Source: Corynebacterium canis
GTDB taxonomy: Bacteria; Actinomycetota; Actinomycetes; Mycobacteriales; Mycobacteriaceae
Assembly (NCBI RefSeq): GCF_030408595.1
Contig: NZ_CP047080.1
Span: 1,199,247-1,263,246, forward strand
Direction: 5' to 3'
DNA length: 64,000 bases
Below the pieces are notes generated by a model. It did no database searches, was not told the DNA's origin, and saw only the letters and a list, made by a program, of their open reading frames with translations. Both the position numbers and the translations under genes were made by a program. Positions 8,648-17,470 of this stretch are shown here, in pieces; the stretch's first letter is position 1, and each line of letters opens with the position of its first letter.

Positions 8648-9751
8648 TCATTCGTGATCGTCGTCGTGGTGATGTCGGCGCATCCGATGTCGGCCGTGGT
8701 CGCCATCCTTGCCGTCTTGAATGCTCAATCCGGGATCATCGTCGTGGTTGGCGTTGTGCGGCTGGTCCTCAAGCGGGGGCGCCGGGCGTGGGGGCTGCGG
8801 GGCGTCGTCACTCGCGTACGGGCGAGTATCGTGCGGCAAAGTGCCGTCGAGCGAGCGGTCTAATATTGCGGCCTGCGGCAGATTCAAATGATTAATGTGT
8901 TGCAACTCTGTGCGAGACGTCGCAGTAAAACCATGTGTTCGATAGAACTCTTCGCCAAGGGTTGCGGCTCGGCGCGCGTTAAAGGGGGTTTTTGGGTCGG
9001 AGCCATCATCCGCGGTGCCCACCACCCAATAATGGGGGACCTGTTTACGTACTGCATCGTCTAGGTCGCGCAGCTGCTGCTCGTTGGGGGCACCACCGCC
9101 GCCGACCATGATCGTGCCGCCCGTCACCAAGTCCGTGCGGTGGTTGAGCAGGCCATAGGATATGAATTCCGCGCCGCCGGAATAGCCCATCCACCAAATC
9201 TTGTTGCGGTCGACGTTTTTGATTTGTTCCAGTTGCTCCTGAACCAACGCTAAAACCCATTTCCGTTTTGTTGGTATATCCTTCCACCACGTCAATTCGT
9301 TGCTTTCCGAGGTCACCGGTGACTCAGGTGCTAACAGCACCATGTTGTATGATTGCGCAACTGATGCTAAACAATTCGGAAGGTTATTCGGATAGGAAAA
9401 TTCGAATCCACCATCGCCGTGTAAGCGAATGACAATTCCTACGGGTTTTGTGTGATCGATGTCTTTGGCGAATAAATGATATCGCCCTTTGATACCTTCG
9501 AACTCAAATTGCTGGTTGAGCCGTACACTATCTTCTTTTGCGCCAAATGCCGGGTGGTCTTGAGTAGATACGTCCCCCGGCTTTGCGCGGGGATCCTCGT
9601 GGTCAAGCCCCCATTGTGTGCAGGGGGCATCCGCATCAAAGTTGGATCCGCTGGGGTTTCCAGAGAATAGATAAGCCCCAGCGGTGAGCAAAATTATAAG
9701 CCCTACCACTAAACCCAGGGCGCGATATACGGCGAGACGACTATTTTCCAC
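8648..9751 (-). CDS. Membrane-anchored alpha/beta hydrolase with His/Asp-rich tail
   Basis: Protein of 367 aa. An N-terminal hydrophobic segment (about residues 9-29) anchors it with the enzyme outside. The alpha/beta-hydrolase fold shows an oxyanion-type RLHGDGG (near 105-111), the nucleophile elbow GYSGGAE (near 195) and a C-terminal HINHLN that could supply the catalytic His. It resembles extracellular PHB-depolymerase/feruloyl-esterase-like hydrolases; the substrate is unknown. The last 50 residues are Pro/His/Asp-rich and end in HGRHRMRRHHHDDDHE, a likely metal-binding tail. AGGA stands about 12 nt before the ATG. It lies between an iron-box gene and a divergent NRPS gene. The fold is well supported, the role is not. 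Confidence 0.8.
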   Translation of the reverse strand: MENSRLAVYRALGLVVGLIILLTAGAYLFSGNPSGSNFDADAPCTQWGLDHEDPRAKPGDVSTQDHPAFGAKEDSVRLNQQFEFEGIKGRYHLFAKDIDHTKPVGIVIRLHGDGGFEFSYPNNLPNCLASVAQSYNMVLLAPESPVTSESNELTWWKDIPTKRKWVLALVQEQLEQIKNVDRNKIWWMGYSGGAEFISYGLLNHRTDLVTGGTIMVGGGGAPNEQQLRDLDDAVRKQVPHYWVVGTADDGSDPKTPFNARRAATLGEEFYRTHGFTATSRTELQHINHLNLPQAAILDRSLDGTLPHDTRPYASDDAPQPPRPAPPLEDQPHNANHDDDPGLSIQDGKDGDHGRHRMRRHHHDDDHE

Positions 9752-9784
9752 TTGTCACTTCGTCCTGACTCTCCTTGCTGTATT

Positions 9785-9835
9785 TTAGCTATACTATAGC
9801 GGTACAATTAGCTTCGATCTAACCCTGATAGCTAA
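9785..9835. promoter_or_regulatory. Divergent promoter region with inverted repeat before the NRPS gene
   Basis: The AT-rich spacer between the hydrolase and NRPS genes contains a perfect 8-bp inverted repeat, TTAGCTAT (9785-9792) and ATAGCTAA (9828-9835). The small palindrome CTATACTATAG at 9790-9800 offers TATAGT/TATACT -10-like boxes on both strands. A further TATATT near 9857 could be the -10 for the plus-strand gene. A regulator operator is plausible but not identified. Confidence 0.4.
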
Positions 9836-9887
9836 GAGTGGCTTAAATTTTTATCTTATATTGTGGGCAAACATTAGGAGGATTCTT

Positions 9888-12800
9888 TTGATCCCTTCAG
9901 GTGTTCCTTCCTTTTCTTCGACTTCCGACCATGAACGTTATGCCGTGTTTGGTGTCGAACAGGAGCCGGAACAGCGCACCCTCGTTGATATTGCGTTAAC
10001 GACTTTCCGCGCGTATCCCGATGCGGTGGGTATGGAGTCCGACACAGAATCCCTAACTTTTAGGGAGTTTGAGGGGCGAATCTGGGAGCAAGTTGAACGA
10101 TTGCACGCCATGGGGGTAGGCAGGGGTGATCGGGTTGGGATTCGCGTCCCATCCGGCACCTGCGATCTGTATATCGCCATCCTTGCCACCATCTTCGCCG
10201 GCGCTGCATACGTGCCGGTGGATTGGGATGATCCGGATTCCCGCGCCAATACGGTGTGGGAAGAGGCGAGCGTGGCCGTGGTCTACGGTGCGGAGCTGTC
10301 GCTAGCGGTGGTGAACGCCCCCGATCCGGCGACGGTAGATACCGGCCTGCCCACTCTGGATGATGATGCCTGGATTATCTTTACCTCGGGTTCCACGGGA
10401 AAGCCTAAAGGCGTGGCTATTACGCATCGCTCGGCGGCCGCGCTCGTGGATGCGGAGCAGCGGATGTACCTGCTGGACGCCCCGCTGGGCCCGCAGGACC
10501 GCGTGATGGCGGGCCTTTCCGTGGCTTTCGATGCCTCCTGTGAGGAAATGTGGTTGGCCTGGCGCACCGGCGCCACCCTTGTGGCCGCGCACCGTGATAC
10601 GGTGCGTTCCGGCGATGTGCTGGGCCGTTGGCTGGTGGAAAAGCGCATTACGGCGATTTCCACGGTGCCCACCTTGGCGGCGTTTTGGTCCAACGAGGAC
10701 CTAGCCCGGATCCGTTTGCTTATTTTCGGCGGCGAGGCCCTCCCATACGACCTAATCGAACGTTTGCACACCCCCGGCCGGGAAATTTGGAATACCTATG
10801 GCCCAACTGAGGCTACGGTGATCGCTTCCGGCCACCTAGTGTCCCCGACGCCGCCGGTGCGCATCGGCCGCCCCGTCCCCGGCTGGCAGCTGGTGGTGGT
10901 CAATGATAAGGAGGAGCTCGTCGAGTGGGGCGAGACCGGCCAGCTGATTATCGGCGGCGTGGGCCTTGGCCGCTACCTAGATAAGGAGAAGGACCGGCAG
11001 GTGTATGCGCCGCTGCCCGCGATGAATTGGGAGCGCGCCTACCGCACCGGCGACCTTGTGAAAGCCGAGCGCGAGGGCTTAGTGTTTGCCGGCCGCGCGG
11101 ATGATCAGATTAAGTTCGCCGGCCGCCGCCTTGAGCTCGGCGAGATTGATGATAAGCTCACGGCCTGCACCAATGTGCGCATAGGAGCCGCACAGAAGCA
11201 TAAGACGCAGGCGGGTTCGGATGTCCTCGTGGGCTACCTCGTGGCGGAGGAAAACACCACCATAGATTTAAAGCAGTGCCGCACCGAATTAGCTGCTACG
11301 ATGCCTGGTGGCATTGTGCCGGTGTTGTGCGTGTTAGAGGAGATGCCTACAAAGACTTCCGGCAAGGTGGACCGGAAGGCGTTGCCGTGGCCGTTGCCCG
11401 CCGGCACGGGTGAGGATGATTCCCAGGTCCCCGCCCACCTCCAATTCCTGGCCAAGGCGTGGACCGACCAGCTCGGCCCGATCGGCCTCGATCCCGATTC
11501 CAATTTCTTTGACCTGGGCGGTTCCTCGGTGGCGGTGGCTAAGCTTGCCGCCGAACTGCGCAAAACGTACCCTACCGCCGATATTGCGGAGCTGTATAAG
11601 AATCCCACCTTGGCGTCCATGGGCACGTACCTCGCGTCTTTGGCCAGTTCGGTGACGGCGCGTGAGATGCCCGGCCCGCTGCCGTTTGCGGGCAAGGTGT
11701 TTCAGGGTGCCTGGATTCTGGGCATGAACGCATACACGGGCGTACGGTACACGGTGAGCGCCCTCATTGTGGTCTGGGCGCTGGCGGCGTTTGGCGACGC
11801 CGCGTGGGTCCCTCACCTGCCCTTCTTACCGTTGCTGGTGGCTTGGTTTTTCACCTATGCCCCCTTCGGCAAAATGCTGGTTACCGCAGCGGTCACCAGG
11901 GCGCTGAATTTTAACCTTAAGCCGGGCGTGTACCAGCGCGGCGGCCCGGAACATTTGCGCATTTGGGCGGCGGAGCGGTTTTTTAATTACCAGAACCACA
12001 ACAGCATCAATGGCACCCCGTTCGCCCCGGTGTTGTATCGCATGCTGGGCAATAAGGTGGGCAAGAATACGGCCCTGAATTCTTCGCTTTCGGTCACGGG
12101 CCTGACCACGGTTGGCGACGATGTGGCGATCGAAGACGAAGTGGAGATGTCCGGATATTGGATTGACGGCGGTCACATCTACGTCGGGGCTATCGACATC
12201 GCCGCTGGCGCGCGCGTCGGCATGCGTTCTACGGTGTCCCCGGGCGCGATGATCGGGGAGCGTGCGGAAATCCTGCCCGGCTCCCATGTGCGCGGCGTCG
12301 CGGAGGCGGACACCATGTATGAGGGTGCCCCCATGCGCGTCATTGGCCCCGCGAACCAAAACTGGCCCGCCGAAAATCCCAACCAGCAACAGCAGCTGGG
12401 GCTTATGTACCGTTTCGAATCGATGGTGCTGTACGCCATTGGCATGTTGCTGATCACCTTGATGCCGGCCATTGCTTTCGTGCCGGGCGCGGTGTGGGTG
12501 GCGGGCCTGTCTGGGATCCTGGGCACCCCGTCCTACCACGATGTGTTTACGCAGCTTGCCCTGTGGACGGTCCTTTTGATCGTCCTGCAGCAGGCGATTT
12601 GGCTGTGCCTGATCGCGGCGACGGTCCGTCTGCTGGCCACGGTGATTAAGCCTGGCTTCTACCCGCAGGGTTCGTTTACGGCGTGGGCGTTGTGGTTGAC
12701 CACTGCGCTGATGGCGCAGGCTTTGGAGTCCTTCTACTTTATTTACGCCTCCTGGTTGACCCCGGCGTGGATGCGCATGTGCGGGGCGAAGGTGGGTAAG

Positions 12801-13871
12801 GGCGTGGAGATTTCCACGGTTGTGGTGATCCCGCACCTGACCACCATCGAGGACGGCTCGTTTTTGGCTGACGACGCCCTGGCCTGCCCGCCCCGCTACG
12901 GTAACGGCTGGGTGCACATCGGCTCTTCCACGGTGGGGGAAAAGAGCTTTGTGGGCAATTCCGCTATCGTCGGCATCGACCGCGACATGCCCAGCGAATC
13001 CCTCCTTGCCGTATTGTCCACCGCGCCCTATCACCCGCTCAGCGGATCCTCCTGGTTGGGGCGCACCGCGAGCTCAATCCCGCGGCAAAAAGTGGGGGCC
13101 GATTCGGACCTTACCTTCCGGCCCCCGCTGCGATTGCGGGTAGCACGCGCGGTGGTGGAATCGTGCCGGCTGGTGCCGCTCTTTATCTCCTTCTGGATCG
13201 ACCTGGCCATCGTGTACGCCATGACCAGCATCTATGTGGAGTTGGGCATGAACCTCACCAGCTTCGCCCTGGCCGTGCTGGTGTCCGGGCCCATCGTGGC
13301 GCTCGGCTACACCGTGTCCTGCCTGGTCCCCGTGGCGGTGAAATGGCTGATTGTAGGCAAATTCCGGCCCGGCAATAAGGAGCTGCACTCCTCCTTTGTG
13401 TGGCGGAACGAACTTTCGGATAACTTCAACGAGTACCTCGCTGTGCCAACCCTGATCTTCCTCAGCCTGGGCACGCCCTTTTTCAATATGTGGGCGCGCC
13501 TTATGGGGGCCAAGATCGGCAAGGATGTATGGTGCGACACGTGGTGGCTGCCGGAATTCGACCTTATCGAATTGCGAGACAGGTCCACCGTCAATAGTGG
13601 CTGCGTGCTGCAAACGCACCTTTTTCACGATAGGGTGATGTCGCTAGAAACCGTGATACTCGGCGAAGGCGCCACCCTCGGCCCCGCCAGCTTCGTGCTC
13701 CCCGGATCCACCATCGGAGACCGCACCACAATCGGACCGGCGTCACTCATTTTGCGCCAAGACCAAATACCAGCAGACAGCGTGTGGGAAGGAAACCCAG
13801 TGCACCCCGTGGATTCCGTCACCGACCCCACCGAAGCACCAGGCCCGACCACCACTGTCGCACACACCTGA
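9888..13871 (+). CDS. Pls/PosA-type non-ribosomal peptide synthetase (homo-poly-amino-acid synthetase architecture)
   Basis: I chose the TTG at 9888 because AGGAGG sits 6 nt before it; an upstream in-frame TTG at 9861 has no such site. The product is 1327 aa. The adenylation domain shows FTSGSTGKPKG (near 164), NTYGPTEAT, YRTGDLV and GRADDQIKFAGRRLELGEID. A carrier domain follows with DLGGSS (near 542), whose Ser takes phosphopantetheine. From about 617 onward, paired membrane segments alternate with soluble domains rich in hexapeptide-like repeats; three such blocks are visible. There is no thioesterase or classical condensation domain. This is the layout of epsilon-polylysine and delta-polyornithine synthetases, where the membrane domains polymerise one amino acid. 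Which amino acid is used cannot be read by eye. It is followed 21 nt later by the acyltransferase-like gene. Confidence 0.85.
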   Translation: MIPSGVPSFSSTSDHERYAVFGVEQEPEQRTLVDIALTTFRAYPDAVGMESDTESLTFREFEGRIWEQVERLHAMGVGRGDRVGIRVPSGTCDLYIAILATIFAGAAYVPVDWDDPDSRANTVWEEASVAVVYGAELSLAVVNAPDPATVDTGLPTLDDDAWIIFTSGSTGKPKGVAITHRSAAALVDAEQRMYLLDAPLGPQDRVMAGLSVAFDASCEEMWLAWRTGATLVAAHRDTVRSGDVLGRWLVEKRITAISTVPTLAAFWSNEDLARIRLLIFGGEALPYDLIERLHTPGREIWNTYGPTEATVIASGHLVSPTPPVRIGRPVPGWQLVVVNDKEELVEWGETGQLIIGGVGLGRYLDKEKDRQVYAPLPAMNWERAYRTGDLVKAEREGLVFAGRADDQIKFAGRRLELGEIDDKLTACTNVRIGAAQKHKTQAGSDVLVGYLVAEENTTIDLKQCRTELAATMPGGIVPVLCVLEEMPTKTSGKVDRKALPWPLPAGTGEDDSQVPAHLQFLAKAWTDQLGPIGLDPDSNFFDLGGSSVAVAKLAAELRKTYPTADIAELYKNPTLASMGTYLASLASSVTAREMPGPLPFAGKVFQGAWILGMNAYTGVRYTVSALIVVWALAAFGDAAWVPHLPFLPLLVAWFFTYAPFGKMLVTAAVTRALNFNLKPGVYQRGGPEHLRIWAAERFFNYQNHNSINGTPFAPVLYRMLGNKVGKNTALNSSLSVTGLTTVGDDVAIEDEVEMSGYWIDGGHIYVGAIDIAAGARVGMRSTVSPGAMIGERAEILPGSHVRGVAEADTMYEGAPMRVIGPANQNWPAENPNQQQQLGLMYRFESMVLYAIGMLLITLMPAIAFVPGAVWVAGLSGILGTPSYHDVFTQLALWTVLLIVLQQAIWLCLIAATVRLLATVIKPGFYPQGSFTAWALWLTTALMAQALESFYFIYASWLTPAWMRMCGAKVGKGVEISTVVVIPHLTTIEDGSFLADDALACPPRYGNGWVHIGSSTVGEKSFVGNSAIVGIDRDMPSESLLAVLSTAPYHPLSGSSWLGRTASSIPRQKVGADSDLTFRPPLRLRVARAVVESCRLVPLFISFWIDLAIVYAMTSIYVELGMNLTSFALAVLVSGPIVALGYTVSCLVPVAVKWLIVGKFRPGNKELHSSFVWRNELSDNFNEYLAVPTLIFLSLGTPFFNMWARLMGAKIGKDVWCDTWWLPEFDLIELRDRSTVNSGCVLQTHLFHDRVMSLETVILGEGATLGPASFVLPGSTIGDRTTIGPASLILRQDQIPADSVWEGNPVHPVDSVTDPTEAPGPTTTVAHT

Positions 13872-13892
13872 TTCACCCCGTGAGATCAAACA

Positions 13893-15944
13893 ATGCCATT
13901 TAATCCTGATAACGGTCCCCTCGTACCAGAAGGGGACATCCCAATTGGGGCACGGCCCCAACCCGGACCACGGCAACCCCGTGCGGTGTGGAACGGTGGG
14001 CAGCCTGCGGAAGCTCCGCGGCGTCGAAAAGCACGGGCGCGGATACGCGGCATAGACGCCGCACGCGGCTTCGCACTCTTCGGCATGATCAGCGTGCACA
14101 CGCTCCCAGCCTGGGACAACAGCACGCAATCCGTCACCGTCCCATACCAACTCTTCGCAGGACACGCCGCCGCACTCTTTGCCACCCTCGCGGGCGTGTC
14201 ACTGGCGATCATCACCGGATTCCACAATGTCCACACTGGGCGGCAACTCTGGCGCGACCGCGTGAATATCTTCTTCCGCGCGGTTATCGTGCTGCTGCTC
14301 GGCGTCACCCTCAATTTCCTGCCGCTCGCCGTTTACAATATCCTCCCGTACTACGCCTTCTTCTTCCTATTCGCCATCCCGTTCGTAGGGCTGCGGGCGC
14401 GCTCGCTGTTTATCTGGTCGCTCGGCATGGCCATCGTCGGCTCCCTGCTGCGCTACATCGTGCTCGGCTCCGGCAGCTATCCCGAACGGACCGAAAGCAT
14501 GCTGGAAGTGGAAAGCACCGCCGACCTGCGGGCCGTCTTCCTCGACCCCGGCACCTTCCTGATGAACATGGTGTTTACCGGCGTCTACCCGGCCATCACC
14601 TGGATCGCCTTTATCCTGCTCGGGATGGCCATCGGGCGGCTGGACCTGACCAATATCGAGGTGCAAATCAAACTCGGCGTGTATAGCGGGATCGTCATCG
14701 GCGTGGTGGCTATCGGCTCCGATATGCTGCTGACCACCTTCCACGGGTTCGATCGGATCGTGGCGGCGAGCTCCGGATACACCGCAGACCAGGTCATGGA
14801 CTCCCTGCGTTTGGGCGGCGAGGTGCCCTCGACCACGCTATGGTGGCAGGTTGCCGACGGGCCGCACCTGAACACCATCGCTTCGGTCATATTTTCGGGA
14901 GCGCTGGCGGCGTTCGCACTGGCGTGCTACTTGTTGGCCGAGCGGGTGGTGCCCATGCTGCTCATCCCCTTCGAACGCGCCGGATCCATGACGCTGACGC
15001 TCTACACCTTGCACCTCGTGTTCCTCGCCTTTAAGAGCGTGTCCGAATACCCGATTTCCTGGTGCCTCGCCCAAGTGTTTACTGCCATGGCAATCGGCTT
15101 CTTCTGGAGCGTCGCCGTCGGCCAAGGCCCCCTCGAGCGCGCCCAATCCGAATGCGCAAAGTTCCTCGCCAGGGTGGTCGTGCGCGACAAGGCGGGGAAA
15201 GGCGGGGGAGCTGGTGGTGGGGTTGGTCCGGTTGGGGCGGTTGGTGGGGCTCCGGAGGGTGCTGGCCAGGCTGGTGCTGGTGCTGGTTCGGCGGGTGGGG
15301 CTTCGGCTGGCGCTGGTCCGGCGGGTGTTCCGGTTGGCGCTGGCCAGGCGGGTGGCGGCTTTTCCGCTGGTCAGGGCGTTTCGGCTGGTGCTGGCCAGGC
15401 GGGTTTTGACGCCGCCGGGCCGGTTGGCGCTGCTCCAGCCGGGGTGATCCCTGAGGTTGACTACGGCCATCGAGCCCCAGAACCAGCGGGTGCGATCCCG
15501 GACCATTTCGCGCAAGTGGATACGCCCCAGCAACCGACGGCCCAGGAAGCACCCCTGCCGGAACCCGCTGGTTGGATGGATGATCCACAGCCCGCAGCTT
15601 GGATGGATGAGCCGGAACCAGCGTCGCAGATGTATGCGCCGATCGCTCCGCAACCGATGCCGATGCCGCAGGACCCGCGGCAGCATCATGTTCCTACACC
15701 CCAACCAGCATCGATTGCGGACGGTATCCCGCCGGATTCGCTGCCTTGGCAGATGCCAATGCCGCAGGACAGTCCGATCATGAATCCGGAATACCCATCA
15801 CGATTCGAACACGTGCGCGCGCGTCGGCAACGATCCGATTTGCCGCCTCGGGAACAGGATTTGTCTAACTTGGGCTCGATGAATGCGGTACCACGGTATC
15901 AGCAGCCGAAGGGTCGGCATGGCCGGGCCGGTCACTCGCATTAG
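13893..15944 (+). CDS. Polytopic membrane acyltransferase-like protein with long disordered tail
   Basis: Protein of 683 aa. The start of the fold, RGIDAARGFALFGM followed by a His-containing first membrane helix, is typical of the DUF418/DUF1624 (heparan-alpha-glucosaminide N-acetyltransferase-like) families, which move acyl groups across or at the membrane. About ten hydrophobic helices fill residues 48-425. Residues about 430-683 are a Gly/Ala, then Pro/Gln/Met-rich low-complexity tail with no recognisable domain, probably cytoplasmic. Only 21 nt separate it from the NRPS gene, so the two are likely cotranscribed and may act together, for example in exporting or modifying the polymer. No strong ribosome-binding site is seen before the ATG. 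Confidence 0.75.
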   Translation: MPFNPDNGPLVPEGDIPIGARPQPGPRQPRAVWNGGQPAEAPRRRKARARIRGIDAARGFALFGMISVHTLPAWDNSTQSVTVPYQLFAGHAAALFATLAGVSLAIITGFHNVHTGRQLWRDRVNIFFRAVIVLLLGVTLNFLPLAVYNILPYYAFFFLFAIPFVGLRARSLFIWSLGMAIVGSLLRYIVLGSGSYPERTESMLEVESTADLRAVFLDPGTFLMNMVFTGVYPAITWIAFILLGMAIGRLDLTNIEVQIKLGVYSGIVIGVVAIGSDMLLTTFHGFDRIVAASSGYTADQVMDSLRLGGEVPSTTLWWQVADGPHLNTIASVIFSGALAAFALACYLLAERVVPMLLIPFERAGSMTLTLYTLHLVFLAFKSVSEYPISWCLAQVFTAMAIGFFWSVAVGQGPLERAQSECAKFLARVVVRDKAGKGGGAGGGVGPVGAVGGAPEGAGQAGAGAGSAGGASAGAGPAGVPVGAGQAGGGFSAGQGVSAGAGQAGFDAAGPVGAAPAGVIPEVDYGHRAPEPAGAIPDHFAQVDTPQQPTAQEAPLPEPAGWMDDPQPAAWMDEPEPASQMYAPIAPQPMPMPQDPRQHHVPTPQPASIADGIPPDSLPWQMPMPQDSPIMNPEYPSRFEHVRARRQRSDLPPREQDLSNLGSMNAVPRYQQPKGRHGRAGHSH

Positions 15945-16009
15945 CACCGGTTTTGATTGAGCACAGGTTTTGATTGAGCACAGGTTTTGATTGAGCACTG
16001 GTTTTGATT
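15945..16009. repeat. 17-bp tandem repeat
   Basis: About 3.5 head-to-tail copies of CACAGGTTTTGATTGAG begin at the stop codon of the membrane acyltransferase-like gene and run into its terminator. The last copies carry single-base changes. Confidence 0.85.
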
Positions 16010-16010
16010 A

Positions 16011-16079
16011 CGCCAGCAATGGCTCCCTCGCCTTTATGAAAATGAGGTCGAGTGGGAGCTGACTGCTGGCGTCTTTTTA
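16011..16079 (+). terminator. Terminator of the NRPS/acyltransferase unit
   Basis: CGCCAGCA (16011-16018) pairs with TGCTGGCG (16064-16071), and inside it GGCTCCC pairs with GGGAGCT almost fully. TCTTTTT follows directly. Confidence 0.85.
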
Positions 16080-16291
16080 TTGATTGGCTTTGGCGGGGGC
16101 CAGGCCTTGGCGGGGGAGCGCTCCGACATGGCTCTCAGAGAGTGGTGAGGAAGTTGGCGCGAAGTGACCTGCGCCATATTTCCAGTAGCGCACGACAAAT
16201 AATTCCGTTTTAAGACACTTTAATGGGCGTGCCCATGTCTCTATACCCCCTAAACGCCCCAAGGCCCCCATTCGGTTGTGTGGCACCTATT

Positions 16292-16447
16292 GGGTTGAAC
16301 GTTGTCTACCGATATTTTTTACATCAAAATCCCGAAATCTGTGTAAAAAATATCGCGGCGATGGCCTGAGGGCGCCCAGGATGATGAAAATTACACAGAA
16401 TTCGCGTTTCGTGTGTAAAAAACTTCATGTGAAGTGCGCAACCCATT
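16292..16447 (+). repeat. 156-bp paired-hairpin element, copy 1
   Basis: The left end is GGGTTGAACGTTGTCTACC. Hairpin 1 has a perfect 13-bp stem, GATATTTTTTACA (16311-16323) with TGTAAAAAATATC (16342-16354). A GC-rich middle of about 25 bp and a second related hairpin (TTACAC ... GTGTAA) follow, ending in CAACCCATT. The outer ends form a short imperfect inverted repeat (GGGTTG). A GGGC/GCCC mini-palindrome at 16224-16235 may be the remains of the companion element. Short open frames across it (for example one giving ERCLPIFFTSKS) are shared only because the DNA is repeated. Confidence 0.85.
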
Positions 16448-16619
16448 CCGCGAGCCCCTCCACGGCCAATTTTCGCCTTCGGAGTCGGCGATTTGGGGAG
16501 GCGCGCCCGGAGTCGGTGGCATAACCTAGCTTTCTGGCCGGTACCTTGGGGTTTCTGAAGATAGGCTACCCCAATCTGCAAGGCGGCAATGTGTGCTGGG
16601 CTCGAGCTGCATCGCTCAA

Positions 16620-16854
16620 ACCCATATCGGATAGGGATTATATATCCATCACACTTTATGGGGCATTGCTTTGACCCATTGTGGCCGCATTGCGTTCTCG
16701 GATGCGTTCTCGAAAATCGCTCACCCAATACCAAATTGGACTCGAATGCCGCCCCATGAGGAAGATCCGGCGCGGTACGTTCCCTCAACTTATTCCGCCG
16801 CCGCCATGTCCAGAGCTGAACGTTGTCTACCGATATTTTTTGCTCTAAAATCCC
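16620..16854 (+). repeat. Degenerate composite: companion element and truncated paired-hairpin element
   Basis: At about 16690-16757 a diverged companion element keeps the small stem CCAAT/ATTGG where the other copies have CCATGGT/ACCATGG. At 16813-16854 the paired-hairpin element starts normally (GCTGAACGTTGTCTACCGATATTTTTT) but departs from the family within the first loop and lacks the right half. The stretch 16855-16981 is C-rich low complexity with no gene. Confidence 0.6.
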
Positions 16855-16981
16855 CGCCCCACAACCTGCCTGAACCGCCCAGCCCCGAGCCCCAAACCCC
16901 ACATCCGCCCCACAACCCGACCCAAGCCCCCAAACCCCAAATCCCCCAAAACCCCCGAAACCCCACCAGTCGGTCAGCGTC

Positions 16982-17452
16982 CTAGATCACCATCAGCACG
17001 GCGATGACCAGCCATAATGCTGCGAAGATTCCACTGAAAATGGCGAGTTGGCTTTTTGCTTTGTCCCAGTTGGCTATTTCTACGGGCTCGCTCGGCATGT
17101 CGTCTTCGTCAAGCAGCCCAAGCGCGGCCATCATTTTCTTTTGCCGCGGCAGGATCAGGAAGAATAGCAACGCCCAGGCGATAAAGGTGATCAGGATGGA
17201 GGCGTGCATCCGGCCTTCTTTCAGGAAGGTGATGTCGGAGAACAGTACGCCGAATCCGAGTAGTGGCACGAGCAGGGACAATAGCCCGTAGGTGTTGCTG
17301 ATTTTGTGCAGTACGGTGGCGGATCCGCGGGAGGCTTCGTTTCCGCGGTGTGCTTCCAGTGCGCGGACTTGGAAGGTGGAGGTTGCTACGGTCACGGGCC
17401 CTAGGAAGAGGATTGCCGCGATGACGTGCAGGATGAGCATGATTTGGTCCAC
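16982..17452 (-). CDS. Small four-helix integral membrane protein (DUF2269-like)
   Basis: Protein of 156 aa starting at GTG 17452. Four hydrophobic helices are visible (about residues 4-24, 52-74, 83-102, 134-155). The first, LHVIAAILFLGP, resembles DUF2269-type membrane proteins; I cannot assign a function. GAAAGG lies about 13 nt upstream. The gene follows the HNH nuclease gene by 18 nt on the same strand, so they are probably cotranscribed. Confidence 0.65.
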   Translation of the reverse strand: MDQIMLILHVIAAILFLGPVTVATSTFQVRALEAHRGNEASRGSATVLHKISNTYGLLSLLVPLLGFGVLFSDITFLKEGRMHASILITFIAWALLFFLILPRQKKMMAALGLLDEDDMPSEPVEIANWDKAKSQLAIFSGIFAALWLVIAVLMVI

Positions 17453-17470
17453 TTGGGGCTGGTACCTTTC

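Noticed and set aside
8488..8706. A 72-aa minus-strand frame overlapping the end of the hydrolase gene
   Set aside because: Thr-rich start is a frame-shifted reading of the His/Asp tail; no ribosome-binding site or conserved feature.
15945..16009. The 17-bp tandem repeats as a CRISPR-like array
   Set aside because: Units are contiguous without spacers and far too short; no cas gene is in the window.
16276..16524. Small open frames with the shared peptide ERCLPIFFTSKSRNLCKK at 16276, 40875 and 62064 looked like a conserved small-protein family
   Set aside because: The peptide comes from translating the repeated paired-hairpin DNA. The shared part is just stem 1 of the element, the frames lack ribosome-binding sites and diverge outside the repeat.
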